Assembly (NCBI GenBank): GCA_020832085.1
Contig: JAFIFJ010000020.1
Span: forward strand, 1-64,000
Direction: 5' to 3'
From: Gammaproteobacteria bacterium
Lineage (GTDB): Bacteria; Pseudomonadota; Gammaproteobacteria; Pseudomonadales; Azotimanducaceae
DNA length: 64,000 nt
Every line of letters begins with the position of its first letter. Position 1 is the first letter of the stretch. The notes under the pieces are model-generated. The model had not been told where the DNA came from. It saw only the letters and a program-made list of their open reading frames with translations, and made no database searches. Both the position numbers and the translations under genes were made by a program. Shown one piece after another: positions 29,311-37,199 of this stretch.

Positions 29311-29406
29311 AGAGCGCCACGCGATCCACCCATCCGCCGGCGATACAGCCGGCAGGGCAGATCGGTTACGCTCCCCGACCAATGCCATGTCCACTCGGAG
29401 CCGCAC

Positions 29407-30663
29407 ATGACCGCCATTCCCGCTTCGCCAGATCTCGACAACGAGCTGGTCAATCCCGCCACCTGGGCCGACGAGGGAAAGATCCACAGCTACCTGGCCT
29501 GGCTGCGTGCCAACGATCCGGTGCGTCGGCTTGCACCCGAGGGTTTCACCCCGTTCTACGCCATCACCAAGCACGCCGACGTGATGGCCATCGAGCGCGA
29601 CAAGGAAGGCTTCATCAATGATCCGCGGCCGACCCTGGCGGCGGATTTCGTCACCGAGGCCATCACGGCCCTGACCGGCCGCAAGCATCTGGTGCGCTCA
29701 CTGGTGCAGATGGACGACCCGGACCACATGAAGTACCGGCTGCTCACCGCGCCCTTCTTCACGCGGCAGAAGCTGGAGCAGATGAAGCCCGAAGTCGAGC
29801 GGCTGGCAAAGATGTACGTGGACCGCATGGCACAGTTCGATGGCGAATGCGACTTCGTCAAGGACGTGGCGATCTGGTATCCGCTGCGGGTGGTGATGAC
29901 CGTGCTCGGTGTGCCTCCCGAGGATGAGCCGCTGATGATGAAGCTGACCCAGGAGCTGTTCGGCTCCACGGACCCCGACGTGCAGCGCTCCTTCGAGATC
30001 ACGGCCATCAATGACGTGGTCCGGGACTTCGAGGAGTACTTCAGCAAGGTGTCCGAGGACCGGCGCCGCAACCCCCGGGACGACATCGCCACCGTGATCG
30101 CCAACGCCAGGATCGACGGTGAACCCATCGGCGATCTCGAAGCGGCCGGCTACTACATGATCGTCGCCACCGCCGGCCACGATACGACGTCGTCCAGCAC
30201 GGCCGGTGGTCTGCTGGCACTGATGGAGAATCCCGGGGAGTTCGCGAAGCTCAAGGCCAATCCCGGCGCCCACATCCCGGGCGCGGTGGAGGAGATGATC
30301 CGCTGGGTGTCTCCGGTCCGCCACTTCATGCGCACGGCGACCCGTGACCACACGGTCCGCGGTCAGAAGATCGCCGAGGGCGAGTCCGTGATTCTCTGGT
30401 ACCCCTCGGCCAATCGCGACGAGGAGGTCTTCGAAGCCCCCTTCGAGTTCCGCATCGAGCGGCCTTCGGCACGCAATCTGGCCTTCGGCTATGGCGCTCA
30501 TGTCTGCCTCGGCCAGCATCTGGCGCGGATGGAAATCCAGGCCTTCTACCGGGAGCTGCTGGCGCGGGTGGATCACTTCGAGCTGGCGGGGGCACCGCGC
30601 TACGCCCAGGCCGCCTTCGTGGGCGGGCTGAAGAGCCTGCCGATCCGCTTCAGGATGAAGTGA
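29407..30663 (+). CDS. Cytochrome P450
   Basis: A 418-residue soluble bacterial P450. The heme-binding loop FGYGAHVCLG carries the cysteine ligand at C367, the I-helix oxygen-activation motif is AGHDTTSSS and the E-x2-R motif lies between. It needs a ferredoxin and reductase, neither of which is adjacent. I chose the ATG at 29407 because upstream in-frame codons run through an extragenic repeat. The layout and the motif VATAGHDTTSS resemble P450s that hydroxylate terpenes, steroids or alkanes. It lies among lipid and aromatic catabolic genes; substrate unknown. Confidence 0.93.
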   Translation: MTAIPASPDLDNELVNPATWADEGKIHSYLAWLRANDPVRRLAPEGFTPFYAITKHADVMAIERDKEGFINDPRPTLAADFVTEAITALTGRKHLVRSLVQMDDPDHMKYRLLTAPFFTRQKLEQMKPEVERLAKMYVDRMAQFDGECDFVKDVAIWYPLRVVMTVLGVPPEDEPLMMKLTQELFGSTDPDVQRSFEITAINDVVRDFEEYFSKVSEDRRRNPRDDIATVIANARIDGEPIGDLEAAGYYMIVATAGHDTTSSSTAGGLLALMENPGEFAKLKANPGAHIPGAVEEMIRWVSPVRHFMRTATRDHTVRGQKIAEGESVILWYPSANRDEEVFEAPFEFRIERPSARNLAFGYGAHVCLGQHLARMEIQAFYRELLARVDHFELAGAPRYAQAAFVGGLKSLPIRFRMK

Positions 30664-30697
30664 GCATGACGGTGCATGGCGCCAGGAGGCTGCCAGG

Positions 30698-32245
30698 GTG
30701 AGTGACTTCCTCGCCGTAGCCCATTATCAGCTGCTGATCGGCCTCGGGGCGATCTTTGGGCTCATTGTGCTGTTCTGGGCGCTCAGTGCCCGTCGTGCCC
30801 GACTCGATGCGGCCGTGTTGCGCGACAGTCTCGTCGAGGCTCAGACGGCAGCGCTGGGTCCAGTGGTCCAGCGCATCGAGGCCATCGAGGAACGGGTGGA
30901 GAAGGATCTGGCCCAGTCCCGCCGCGAGACCGCCGAACAGGCCGGAGCGTTGCGTCAGGAGGTGCAGCGCTCGATCACCACGCTCGGCGACAGTCAGCGC
31001 GGACAGCTCGAGGCTTTCGCCAACCGTCTGAAGGCCTTCGAAGTCCAGGTGGAGGCTGCCCAGAACCGTCAACGGGAGTCGGTAGACCTGCACCTCCAGC
31101 AGCTTCGCGAGGGTTTCACCCGAACCGGCCAGGAGCTGCGCGAGGAGATCAACCAGTCTCTGGCCCGCCTCGGCACCCAGCAGCGGGAAAGCGCCCAGGT
31201 GGCAGCGGAGGCCCAGCGCGAGCGGCTCGCCGCCTTCGAGGTCCGCCTCGAGAAGCTCACCACCGCGCTGGGTGAACAGTTCGGCAAGCTCCGGGAAGAG
31301 AATGCCCAGCGCCTGGAAGAGATGCGCAAGACCGTGGACGAGAAGTTGCAGTCCACTCTGGAGAAGCGCCTGGGCGAGTCCTTCACCCAGGTCAGCGAGC
31401 GCCTCGAAGCCGTGCACAAGGGTCTCGGCGAAATGCAGCAGCTGGCCACCGGCGTCGGCGACCTCAAGCGCGTGCTCACCAACGTCAAGAGCCGGGGCAC
31501 CTGGGGCGAGGTGCAGCTCGGGCAACTGCTGGCGGACATGCTCACACCGGATCAGTACGACAGCAACGTGGCGGTGAAGCCCGGCAGCGCCGAGCGGGTG
31601 GAGTTCGCCATCCGGCTGCCGGGCCGGGACGAGGGCGACAGTACGATCTGGCTGCCCATCGACGCCAAGTTCCCCAAAGAAGACTACGAGCGTCTGCTGG
31701 CTGCTTCCGAGGCCGGTGATCCCGAAGCCGTGGAACAGGCGGTGAAAGGGTTGGAAACCCGCGTCCTCGCCGAGGCCAAGTCCATCGCCGCCCGCTACCT
31801 GGCGCCGCCCCACACGACGGATTTCGGCATTCTCTACCTCCCCACGGAGGGCCTGTACGCGGAAGTCACTCGCCGCATGGGCCTCACCGAACGCATTCAG
31901 CGTGAGCACCGGGTGGTGGTGGCGGGGCCGAACACCTTCAGTGCCCTGCTCAACAGCCTGCAGATGGGATTCCGCACCCTCGCCATCCAGAAGCGTTCCG
32001 GGGAGGTGTGGCAGATTCTCGGTGCGGTGAAGACCGAGTTCGGCAAGTTCGGCGAGACGCTCGAGAAGGTGAAGAAAAAACTGCAGGAGGCCAGCAACCA
32101 CATGGATCAGGTGGATCGGCGCACCCGGGTCATGGGCCGCAAGCTGCGGGACGTGGAGGCGCTGCCGGCCAACGCCAGTGCACCGTTGATCGATCTGCTT
32201 GGTGATGATGTGGTGGATGCCGACGGCGACGGTGAGCCCGACTGA
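30698..32245 (+). CDS. rmuC: DNA recombination protein RmuC
   Basis: A 515-residue protein with an N-terminal membrane anchor (about 10-28), a long coiled coil (about 35-240) and the C-terminal RmuC nuclease-like domain (TWGEVQLGQLLADML, WLPIDAKFPKEDYERL and FGILYLPTEGLYAEV). RmuC limits DNA inversions and aids repair. It starts at GTG 30698 with an AGGAGG site. The gene ends before the vapC stop, in convergent orientation, with 84 bases between. Confidence 0.93.
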   Translation: MSDFLAVAHYQLLIGLGAIFGLIVLFWALSARRARLDAAVLRDSLVEAQTAALGPVVQRIEAIEERVEKDLAQSRRETAEQAGALRQEVQRSITTLGDSQRGQLEAFANRLKAFEVQVEAAQNRQRESVDLHLQQLREGFTRTGQELREEINQSLARLGTQQRESAQVAAEAQRERLAAFEVRLEKLTTALGEQFGKLREENAQRLEEMRKTVDEKLQSTLEKRLGESFTQVSERLEAVHKGLGEMQQLATGVGDLKRVLTNVKSRGTWGEVQLGQLLADMLTPDQYDSNVAVKPGSAERVEFAIRLPGRDEGDSTIWLPIDAKFPKEDYERLLAASEAGDPEAVEQAVKGLETRVLAEAKSIAARYLAPPHTTDFGILYLPTEGLYAEVTRRMGLTERIQREHRVVVAGPNTFSALLNSLQMGFRTLAIQKRSGEVWQILGAVKTEFGKFGETLEKVKKKLQEASNHMDQVDRRTRVMGRKLRDVEALPANASAPLIDLLGDDVVDADGDGEPD

Positions 32246-32329
32246 GGCTCCTACCGGGCCAGATAGTCGGCGAGCGTGAGAATAGTGATGCCCTGCTACC
32301 AGCCGGGTTCCAGCACGGTGCTATCGCCC

Positions 32330-32755
32330 TCACTCCAGGAACGGATTCTCGATCTGCAGGCGCTCGATACGCTGTCCATGCTGCAGATCCTCGCTGTAGA
32401 GCAGGCGGCAGCCGCCGCCGATGGCTGCGGCGACGATCATGCTGTCGTAGAACCCCAAGCGATAGCGCTCATGGATGTCGAGGGTGCGGTGGTAGAGCTC
32501 TGTACTCGGCATGATCTGCCACAGGGGGCGCAGAACGGCCTCGAGATATCGCCGCGATCCCTCGACATCCAGCGGCACCTCGGCCTTGCGGCGGATCGTG
32601 TTCAGGCACTCCTGAACCACCTGAAAGCTGATGCAGGTATGACCGGAGGCGATTCCGTTGCGAATCAGATCGCTGGCGATCTCCCGCTTGCGCTCATCGG
32701 CGGCCTCGAGCTGGTAGATGAAGATGTTGGTGTCGAGAAAACAGTCAACGCTCAT
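32330..32755 (-). CDS. PIN-domain toxin, VapC type
   Basis: A 141-residue PIN-domain protein. The first catalytic Asp is in CFLDTNIFIY (residue 8), further acidic residues lie in VQECLN and RYRLGFYDSMIVAAA, as expected for a Mg-dependent ribonuclease. VapC toxins cleave tRNA or rRNA. It overlaps the antitoxin gene by 11 bases, the usual order (antitoxin first). The protein is slightly longer than the common 130 residues. Target unknown. Confidence 0.88.
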   Translation of the reverse strand: MSVDCFLDTNIFIYQLEAADERKREIASDLIRNGIASGHTCISFQVVQECLNTIRRKAEVPLDVEGSRRYLEAVLRPLWQIMPSTELYHRTLDIHERYRLGFYDSMIVAAAIGGGCRLLYSEDLQHGQRIERLQIENPFLE

Positions 32756-32966
32756 TCATCTCTTCTCGGGTCAACTTTCTGCCCACTCTCATTTGGCCTT
32801 GAAGTTCCCGGACAACGCGCATCGCGTCATCGGCCTGTTGTTCACGCTGGACATAGTTGGCCAGCCACCGGCGAAACTCCTCGTTCAATGTTGTCTTGTG
32901 CGCCCGAGCGCGGGCGCGGGCCGCTTCGATCAAGCGTTCATCAGCACTGAGCGTGATGTTCTTCAT
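32745..32966 (-). CDS. Antitoxin, VapB-like (ribbon-helix-helix type)
   Basis: A 73-residue protein. Its N-terminus, MKNITLSADERLIEAARARA, has the ribbon-helix-helix pattern with a DNA-binding strand (NITLS). It should bind the PIN toxin encoded immediately downstream and repress its own promoter. The start at 32966 has GAGGAG a little far upstream. A perfect palindrome lies in the upstream gap and is the likely operator. Confidence 0.8.
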   Translation of the reverse strand: MKNITLSADERLIEAARARARAHKTTLNEEFRRWLANYVQREQQADDAMRVVRELQGQMRVGRKLTREEMNER

Positions 32967-33003
32967 CGTCTATCTTTGCTCCTCAATTCTCACGGAGTCA
33001 GTG

Positions 33004-33015
33004 TACACTAGTGTA
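33004..33015. promoter_or_regulatory. Palindrome TACACTAGTGTA, likely operator of the toxin-antitoxin pair
   Basis: A perfect 12-base palindrome, followed by a second AGTGTA half (33015-33020), sits 38 bases upstream of the antitoxin start. The half-site TACACT also resembles a -10 box on the minus strand. This is the place and size expected for RHH antitoxin binding. Confidence 0.45.
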
Positions 33016-33095
33016 GTGTAGCCTTGGTTTGGCCTCGTCCAAAAGCTGTTGGGGATGGTGTGGCGCTGGATCGGACGTGGACGGAGGAAGGCACC

Positions 33096-33857
33096 GTGGA
33101 ACTTGAACCGAAGACGTTTGCTGCCCGGGACGGAGTGCCACTCGTTTGGCGGGAGACCGGAGCTGGCCGGCCACTGATTCTGCTGCACGGACTGTTCTCG
33201 AATGCCGTCGTCAACTGGATCAAGTACGGCCATGCCGGGACTTTGGCAGCGGCCGGTCATCGCGTGATCATGCCGGACCTCCGGGGCCACGGGGACAGCG
33301 GCAAGCCTCAGGATCCTGACCACTATCCGCCGGATGTGCTGGTGAACGACCTCGGTGATCTCGTCAGGCACCTCGAACTCGACGATTATGATCTCGGTGG
33401 TTTCTCACTGGGCGCGCGAACCTGTGCCAGGGCGGTGATTGCCGGGATGCGCCCGCGGCGACTGATCCTCGGAGGCATGGGATTGGCGGGCCTTGCCCAG
33501 TGGAGTCGCCGCAGCGCCTTCTTCCACCAGGTGATCGATGAATTCGATACCGCAGAGAGGGGCGATGCCACCTGGATGGCGATTCAGTTCATGAAGACCA
33601 TGAAGGTGGATCGGGTGGCGGTGGGGCATCTCCTGAACAGTTTCACGGATACCGATCCGGCCCTGCTGGCACGGATCACCATGGCAACCGTCGTCGTCTG
33701 TGGCGATCAGGACGAGGACAACGGCTCAGCATCGGAGCTGGTGGCGGCCCTGCCCGATGCCACCGAGGTGCGCATTCCCGGCACCCACATGTCCAGCGTG
33801 ACCGGGCCCGAGCTGGGGCAGGCCATTGCGAATTTTCTGGCTCGCAGTCTGAATTGA
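33096..33857 (+). CDS. Alpha/beta hydrolase
   Basis: A 253-residue alpha/beta-hydrolase. Oxyanion region LILLHGLFSNA, nucleophile Ser in GGFSLGARTC, acid Asp in VCGDQDEDNG and catalytic His in IPGTHMSSV are visible. The frame is open to 33024, but the GTG at 33096 has GGAGGAAGG just upstream, so I chose it. It lies divergent from the antitoxin gene and 50 bases upstream of a GST gene. Substrate unknown; esterase or hydrolytic dehalogenase roles are possible. Confidence 0.87.
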   Translation: MELEPKTFAARDGVPLVWRETGAGRPLILLHGLFSNAVVNWIKYGHAGTLAAAGHRVIMPDLRGHGDSGKPQDPDHYPPDVLVNDLGDLVRHLELDDYDLGGFSLGARTCARAVIAGMRPRRLILGGMGLAGLAQWSRRSAFFHQVIDEFDTAERGDATWMAIQFMKTMKVDRVAVGHLLNSFTDTDPALLARITMATVVVCGDQDEDNGSASELVAALPDATEVRIPGTHMSSVTGPELGQAIANFLARSLN

Positions 33858-33907
33858 CCTGATCCGCCGGAGCATCTTCCTCCGATGCGATCACGATGGA
33901 GCTGCTC

Positions 33908-34573
33908 ATGGCTGTGCGTCCCCTGCTCTATATCGGCAATCGCAACTACTCGTCCTGGTCCCTGCGGGCCTGGCTGGGCCTGCGTTTCATGGGTCTGGAC
34001 TTCGACGTCGAGCGTCTGCCGCTGGACACGCCGGAGTTCCATGCCCGCATCCGGGAGATCTCGGCTGCAGGCAGGGTGCCGGTGCTCCATGACGGCGGTA
34101 CCGTGGTGTGGGATTCCCTCGCCATCTGCGAGTACGCCGCTGAGAGGGCGGCGTCGGGTGGCTGGCCCCTGAATGCCAGGGCGAGAGCCCACGCCCGCAG
34201 CGCCGTCGCCGAGATGCATTCGGGATTCGGCAGTCTGCGCGCGGCCCTGCCCATGAACATTCGCGCCCGCCGGCGGGTGGTGATGGATGTGGCGGTGGAA
34301 CGGGACATCGCCCGCATGCTGGCGCTGTGGAGTGAAGCGCTGAGCTTGCACGGCGGCGAAGGCGGCTGGCTCTACGCCGAACGCAGCATTGCCGACGCAT
34401 TCTTCGCCCCCGTGTTGCTGCGCTTCGTCACTTATGGCGTGGCGGTGACCGATGACTGCCGGCCCTGGATGGAGCGCGTGCTGGGCGATGCCGACCTTCG
34501 GGCCTGGTGCGCCCTGGCGCTTGCGGAGACCGAGATTGTGGAGGCGGACGAGGCGGGTGAAGCGGTGGACTGA
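33908..34573 (+). CDS. Glutathione S-transferase family protein
   Basis: A 221-residue GST. The N-terminal thioredoxin-like domain shows PLLYIGNRNYSSWSLRAWL (Ser/Tyr active-site region), the cis-Pro RVPVLHDGG and the glutathione-binding VWDSLAICEY. The all-helical C-terminal domain contains the N-capping box SIADAFFAPV. It probably conjugates or isomerises electrophiles. I chose the ATG at 33908 because GGAGC lies just before it; the ATG at 33896 is an alternative. Confidence 0.9.
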   Translation: MAVRPLLYIGNRNYSSWSLRAWLGLRFMGLDFDVERLPLDTPEFHARIREISAAGRVPVLHDGGTVVWDSLAICEYAAERAASGGWPLNARARAHARSAVAEMHSGFGSLRAALPMNIRARRRVVMDVAVERDIARMLALWSEALSLHGGEGGWLYAERSIADAFFAPVLLRFVTYGVAVTDDCRPWMERVLGDADLRAWCALALAETEIVEADEAGEAVD

Positions 34574-34685
34574 CTCAGCAGGCCGGCGCCATCCACCGTC
34601 TCACTGCGCTGGCGTGCCGGGCTCGTGCGATACTGGCCGCCAGAACTGTCCATCCTTTGCCGGGGTCACCGGCCGGGAGCCCGCC

Positions 34686-36311
34686 TTGATCAGACTCACC
34701 GAACTGTCCCTGCCCCTGGGCCACCCGCCCGAGGCCCTGCGTGCCGCCATCGTCCAACGGCTCGGCATCGACGCGGCCGAGCTGCTGGAGTTCAAGGTCT
34801 TCAAGCGCAGCTATGATGCGCGCAAGAAGAACACCGAGATCACCTTCGTCTACATCCTCGATCTGACCCTGCGGGATGAAGCTGCGGTGCTGGCGCGGTT
34901 CGCCGACGATCCCCAAGTGCGCCCGGCGCCGGACACGACCTATCACCCGGTGGCACAGGCCCCTGCCGGTTTCACCGAACGCCCGCTCATCATCGGTTTC
35001 GGGCCCTGCGGGCTGTTTGCTGCCCTGCTGCTGGCCCAGATGGGCTTTAAGCCCATCGTCCTGGAGCGGGGCAAGGACGTCCGCCGTCGCACCAAGGACA
35101 CCTGGGCGCTGTGGCGCAAGCGTCGCCTCACGCCGGAGTCCAACGTGCAGTTCGGGGAAGGCGGTGCCGGCCTGTTCTCCGACGGCAAGCTCTACAGCCA
35201 GATCAAGGATCCGAAGTTCTATGGCCGCAAGGTCATGGCGGAGTTCGTCAAGGCCGGCGCGCCGGAAGAGATCCTCTACGTCAGTAAGCCCCACATCGGC
35301 ACGTTCCGGTTGACGGGCGTGGTGGCGGCCATGCGGCAGGAGATCAGAGCACTCGGCGGCGAGGTGCGCTTCGAGAGCCGGGTGACGGACTTCCTGATCG
35401 AGGACGGCCGCATTGCGGGCGTCGTGCTGGAGGACGGGCAGACCCTCGTCAGCCGCTATGTGGTGCTGGCGCTGGGCCACAGTTCCCGCGACACCTTCCG
35501 TCAGCTGCACGAGCGCGGCGTGTACATGGAGGCGAAGCCGTTCTCCATCGGTTTCCGCATCGAGCATCCCCAGTCGCTGATCGACACGGCCCGCCTGGGC
35601 AAGTATGCCGGTCACCCGGATCTGGGAGCCGCCGACTACAAGCTGGTGCATCACGCCGGCAATGGGCGTGCGGTCTACAGCTTCTGCATGTGTCCGGGGG
35701 GCACCGTGGTGGCGGCCACGTCCGAACCGGGGCGGGTGGTGACCAACGGCATGAGCCAGTACTCCCGCAACGAGCGCAACGCCAATGCCGGTATCGTGGT
35801 GGGCATCAGTCCGGAGCAGGATTTTCCCGGCGGACCGCTTTCGGGTGTGGAACTGCAGGAGCGCCTGGAATCCCAGGCCTACCGGCTCGGTGGGGAGGAC
35901 TACAGCGCACCGGCCCAGCTTGTGGGCGACTTCCTGGCGGGGCGACCCTCTGCGCAGTTGGGGGAGGTCCTGCCGTCCTATAAGCCCGGCGTGCATCTCT
36001 GTGACCTGGCCCCGGCATTGCCTGACTACGCCATTGAAGCCATTCGGGAGGCGCTGCCGGCCTTCGGGCGGCAGATCCGAGGTTTCGACCGGGAGGATGC
36101 GGTGCTCACCGGCGTGGAAACCCGGACTTCCTCACCCCTGCGCATCACCCGCGACCCCGGCACGCTGCAGAGCCTGAACACGCGCGGGTTGTATCCGGCC
36201 GGGGAGGGTGCCGGGTATGCAGGTGGGATCCTGTCTGCAGGCGTGGACGGGATCCGGGTGGCCGAGGCGCTGGCCCAGGCCATGCTCGCCGACCGTCAGG
36301 AGGCGTGCTGA
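34686..36311 (+). CDS. FAD-dependent oxidoreductase (NAD-binding dehydrogenase family)
   Basis: A 541-residue flavoprotein. After an N-terminal extension of about 95 residues there is a Rossmann GFGPCGLFAALLLAQ loop, then LERGKDVRRR, NVQFGEGGAGLFSDGKL and the C-terminal FAD-binding segment RGLYPAGEGAGYAGG. The family is widespread and usually annotated as a FAD-dependent dehydrogenase without a known substrate. The frame is open far upstream into the GST gene; the TTG at 34686 has a GGGAG site and matches the family start IRLTELSLPL. It overlaps the RNA methyltransferase gene by one base (TGATG). Confidence 0.87.
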   Translation: MIRLTELSLPLGHPPEALRAAIVQRLGIDAAELLEFKVFKRSYDARKKNTEITFVYILDLTLRDEAAVLARFADDPQVRPAPDTTYHPVAQAPAGFTERPLIIGFGPCGLFAALLLAQMGFKPIVLERGKDVRRRTKDTWALWRKRRLTPESNVQFGEGGAGLFSDGKLYSQIKDPKFYGRKVMAEFVKAGAPEEILYVSKPHIGTFRLTGVVAAMRQEIRALGGEVRFESRVTDFLIEDGRIAGVVLEDGQTLVSRYVVLALGHSSRDTFRQLHERGVYMEAKPFSIGFRIEHPQSLIDTARLGKYAGHPDLGAADYKLVHHAGNGRAVYSFCMCPGGTVVAATSEPGRVVTNGMSQYSRNERNANAGIVVGISPEQDFPGGPLSGVELQERLESQAYRLGGEDYSAPAQLVGDFLAGRPSAQLGEVLPSYKPGVHLCDLAPALPDYAIEAIREALPAFGRQIRGFDREDAVLTGVETRTSSPLRITRDPGTLQSLNTRGLYPAGEGAGYAGGILSAGVDGIRVAEALAQAMLADRQEAC

Positions 36312-37051
36312 TGGCTCTATTGAAAACCGATGAACTGAAAAAGCTGCACCAGAAAAAATATCGCCAGCAGTTCGGCTTTTTTCTGGCTGAGGGTGAGCAT
36401 CTCGTGCAGGAGCTGCAGCGGGCCACCCACAGCAATCCGGCGCTGCTCGAAAGCGAACTCTACCTGGCCGGGAAGTACGAGGACTGGCCCAGCGTCCTGC
36501 CCCGGCACGTGGTCAGCGACAAGCTGATGGCGCAGCTCTCCGATACCCCGTCCCCGCAGGGTATCGTGGCCTGCATCCCCATGGCCGCAGTGCTCGAGCA
36601 TGGCGCAGCGTCTGACGCCGGCGAGCGCGGCGTCTATCTGCACGAACTCCAGGATCCCGGCAATCTCGGCACCATTCTGCGCACCCTGGCCTGGTTCGGA
36701 GGTTTTCGCTGTCTGCTGAGTCCGGGCAGCGTGGACCCCTTCAACAGCAAGGTGGTGCGGGCCAGCATGGGCGCGATCTTTCACGTCCCCCTGGAAACGG
36801 AAGTGACGACGGCTGCCCTGCTGAGCCGTTACGGACAGATCGCCTGCCTGGACATGAAAGGCGAGTCGCTGCAGTCCGCGGACTTTCATCTCTCCGAGTG
36901 TCTGGCCTTCGGCAGTGAGTCCCGGGGCCTGCCGGCAGAACTGCTGCAGCAGGCAGGGGGGCGGACCTTCAGCATTCCCGGCAGCGGTCAGATCGATTCC
37001 CTGAACGTGGCCAGCACGGTCAACATGTGCATCTACGAACTGCGCCGCTGA
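36311..37051 (+). CDS. SpoU/TrmH-family RNA 2'-O-methyltransferase
   Basis: A 246-residue SPOUT methyltransferase that methylates a ribose in tRNA or rRNA using SAM. The three SpoU motifs are visible: LQDPGNLGTILRT, FGSESRGLP and the knot segment IPGSGQIDSLNVASTVNM. The N-terminal substrate-binding domain begins LKKLHQKKYRQQFGFFLAEG. The ATG overlaps the stop of the FAD protein by one base, which decides the start. Target nucleotide unknown. Confidence 0.9.
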   Translation: MALLKTDELKKLHQKKYRQQFGFFLAEGEHLVQELQRATHSNPALLESELYLAGKYEDWPSVLPRHVVSDKLMAQLSDTPSPQGIVACIPMAAVLEHGAASDAGERGVYLHELQDPGNLGTILRTLAWFGGFRCLLSPGSVDPFNSKVVRASMGAIFHVPLETEVTTAALLSRYGQIACLDMKGESLQSADFHLSECLAFGSESRGLPAELLQQAGGRTFSIPGSGQIDSLNVASTVNMCIYELRR

Positions 37052-37199
37052 GCGGAGCGCAGGCAGCTGCCACCGCGGTCAGCCTGCAGGCCGCGTCCTG
37101 TCAGCATGGGGTCCGTGGGCGTATGATTCCCTCCCGGCTTTTCGCATCACAGGGCCGCGGTGCTCAAGGCCGCGTGCGCTCCCCACTCCAGGTTGACCG

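Noticed and set aside
29188-29406. N-terminal extension of the P450
   Set aside because: It runs through the extragenic repeat, has no ribosome site and no match to P450 N-termini; the ATG at 29407 is the sensible start.
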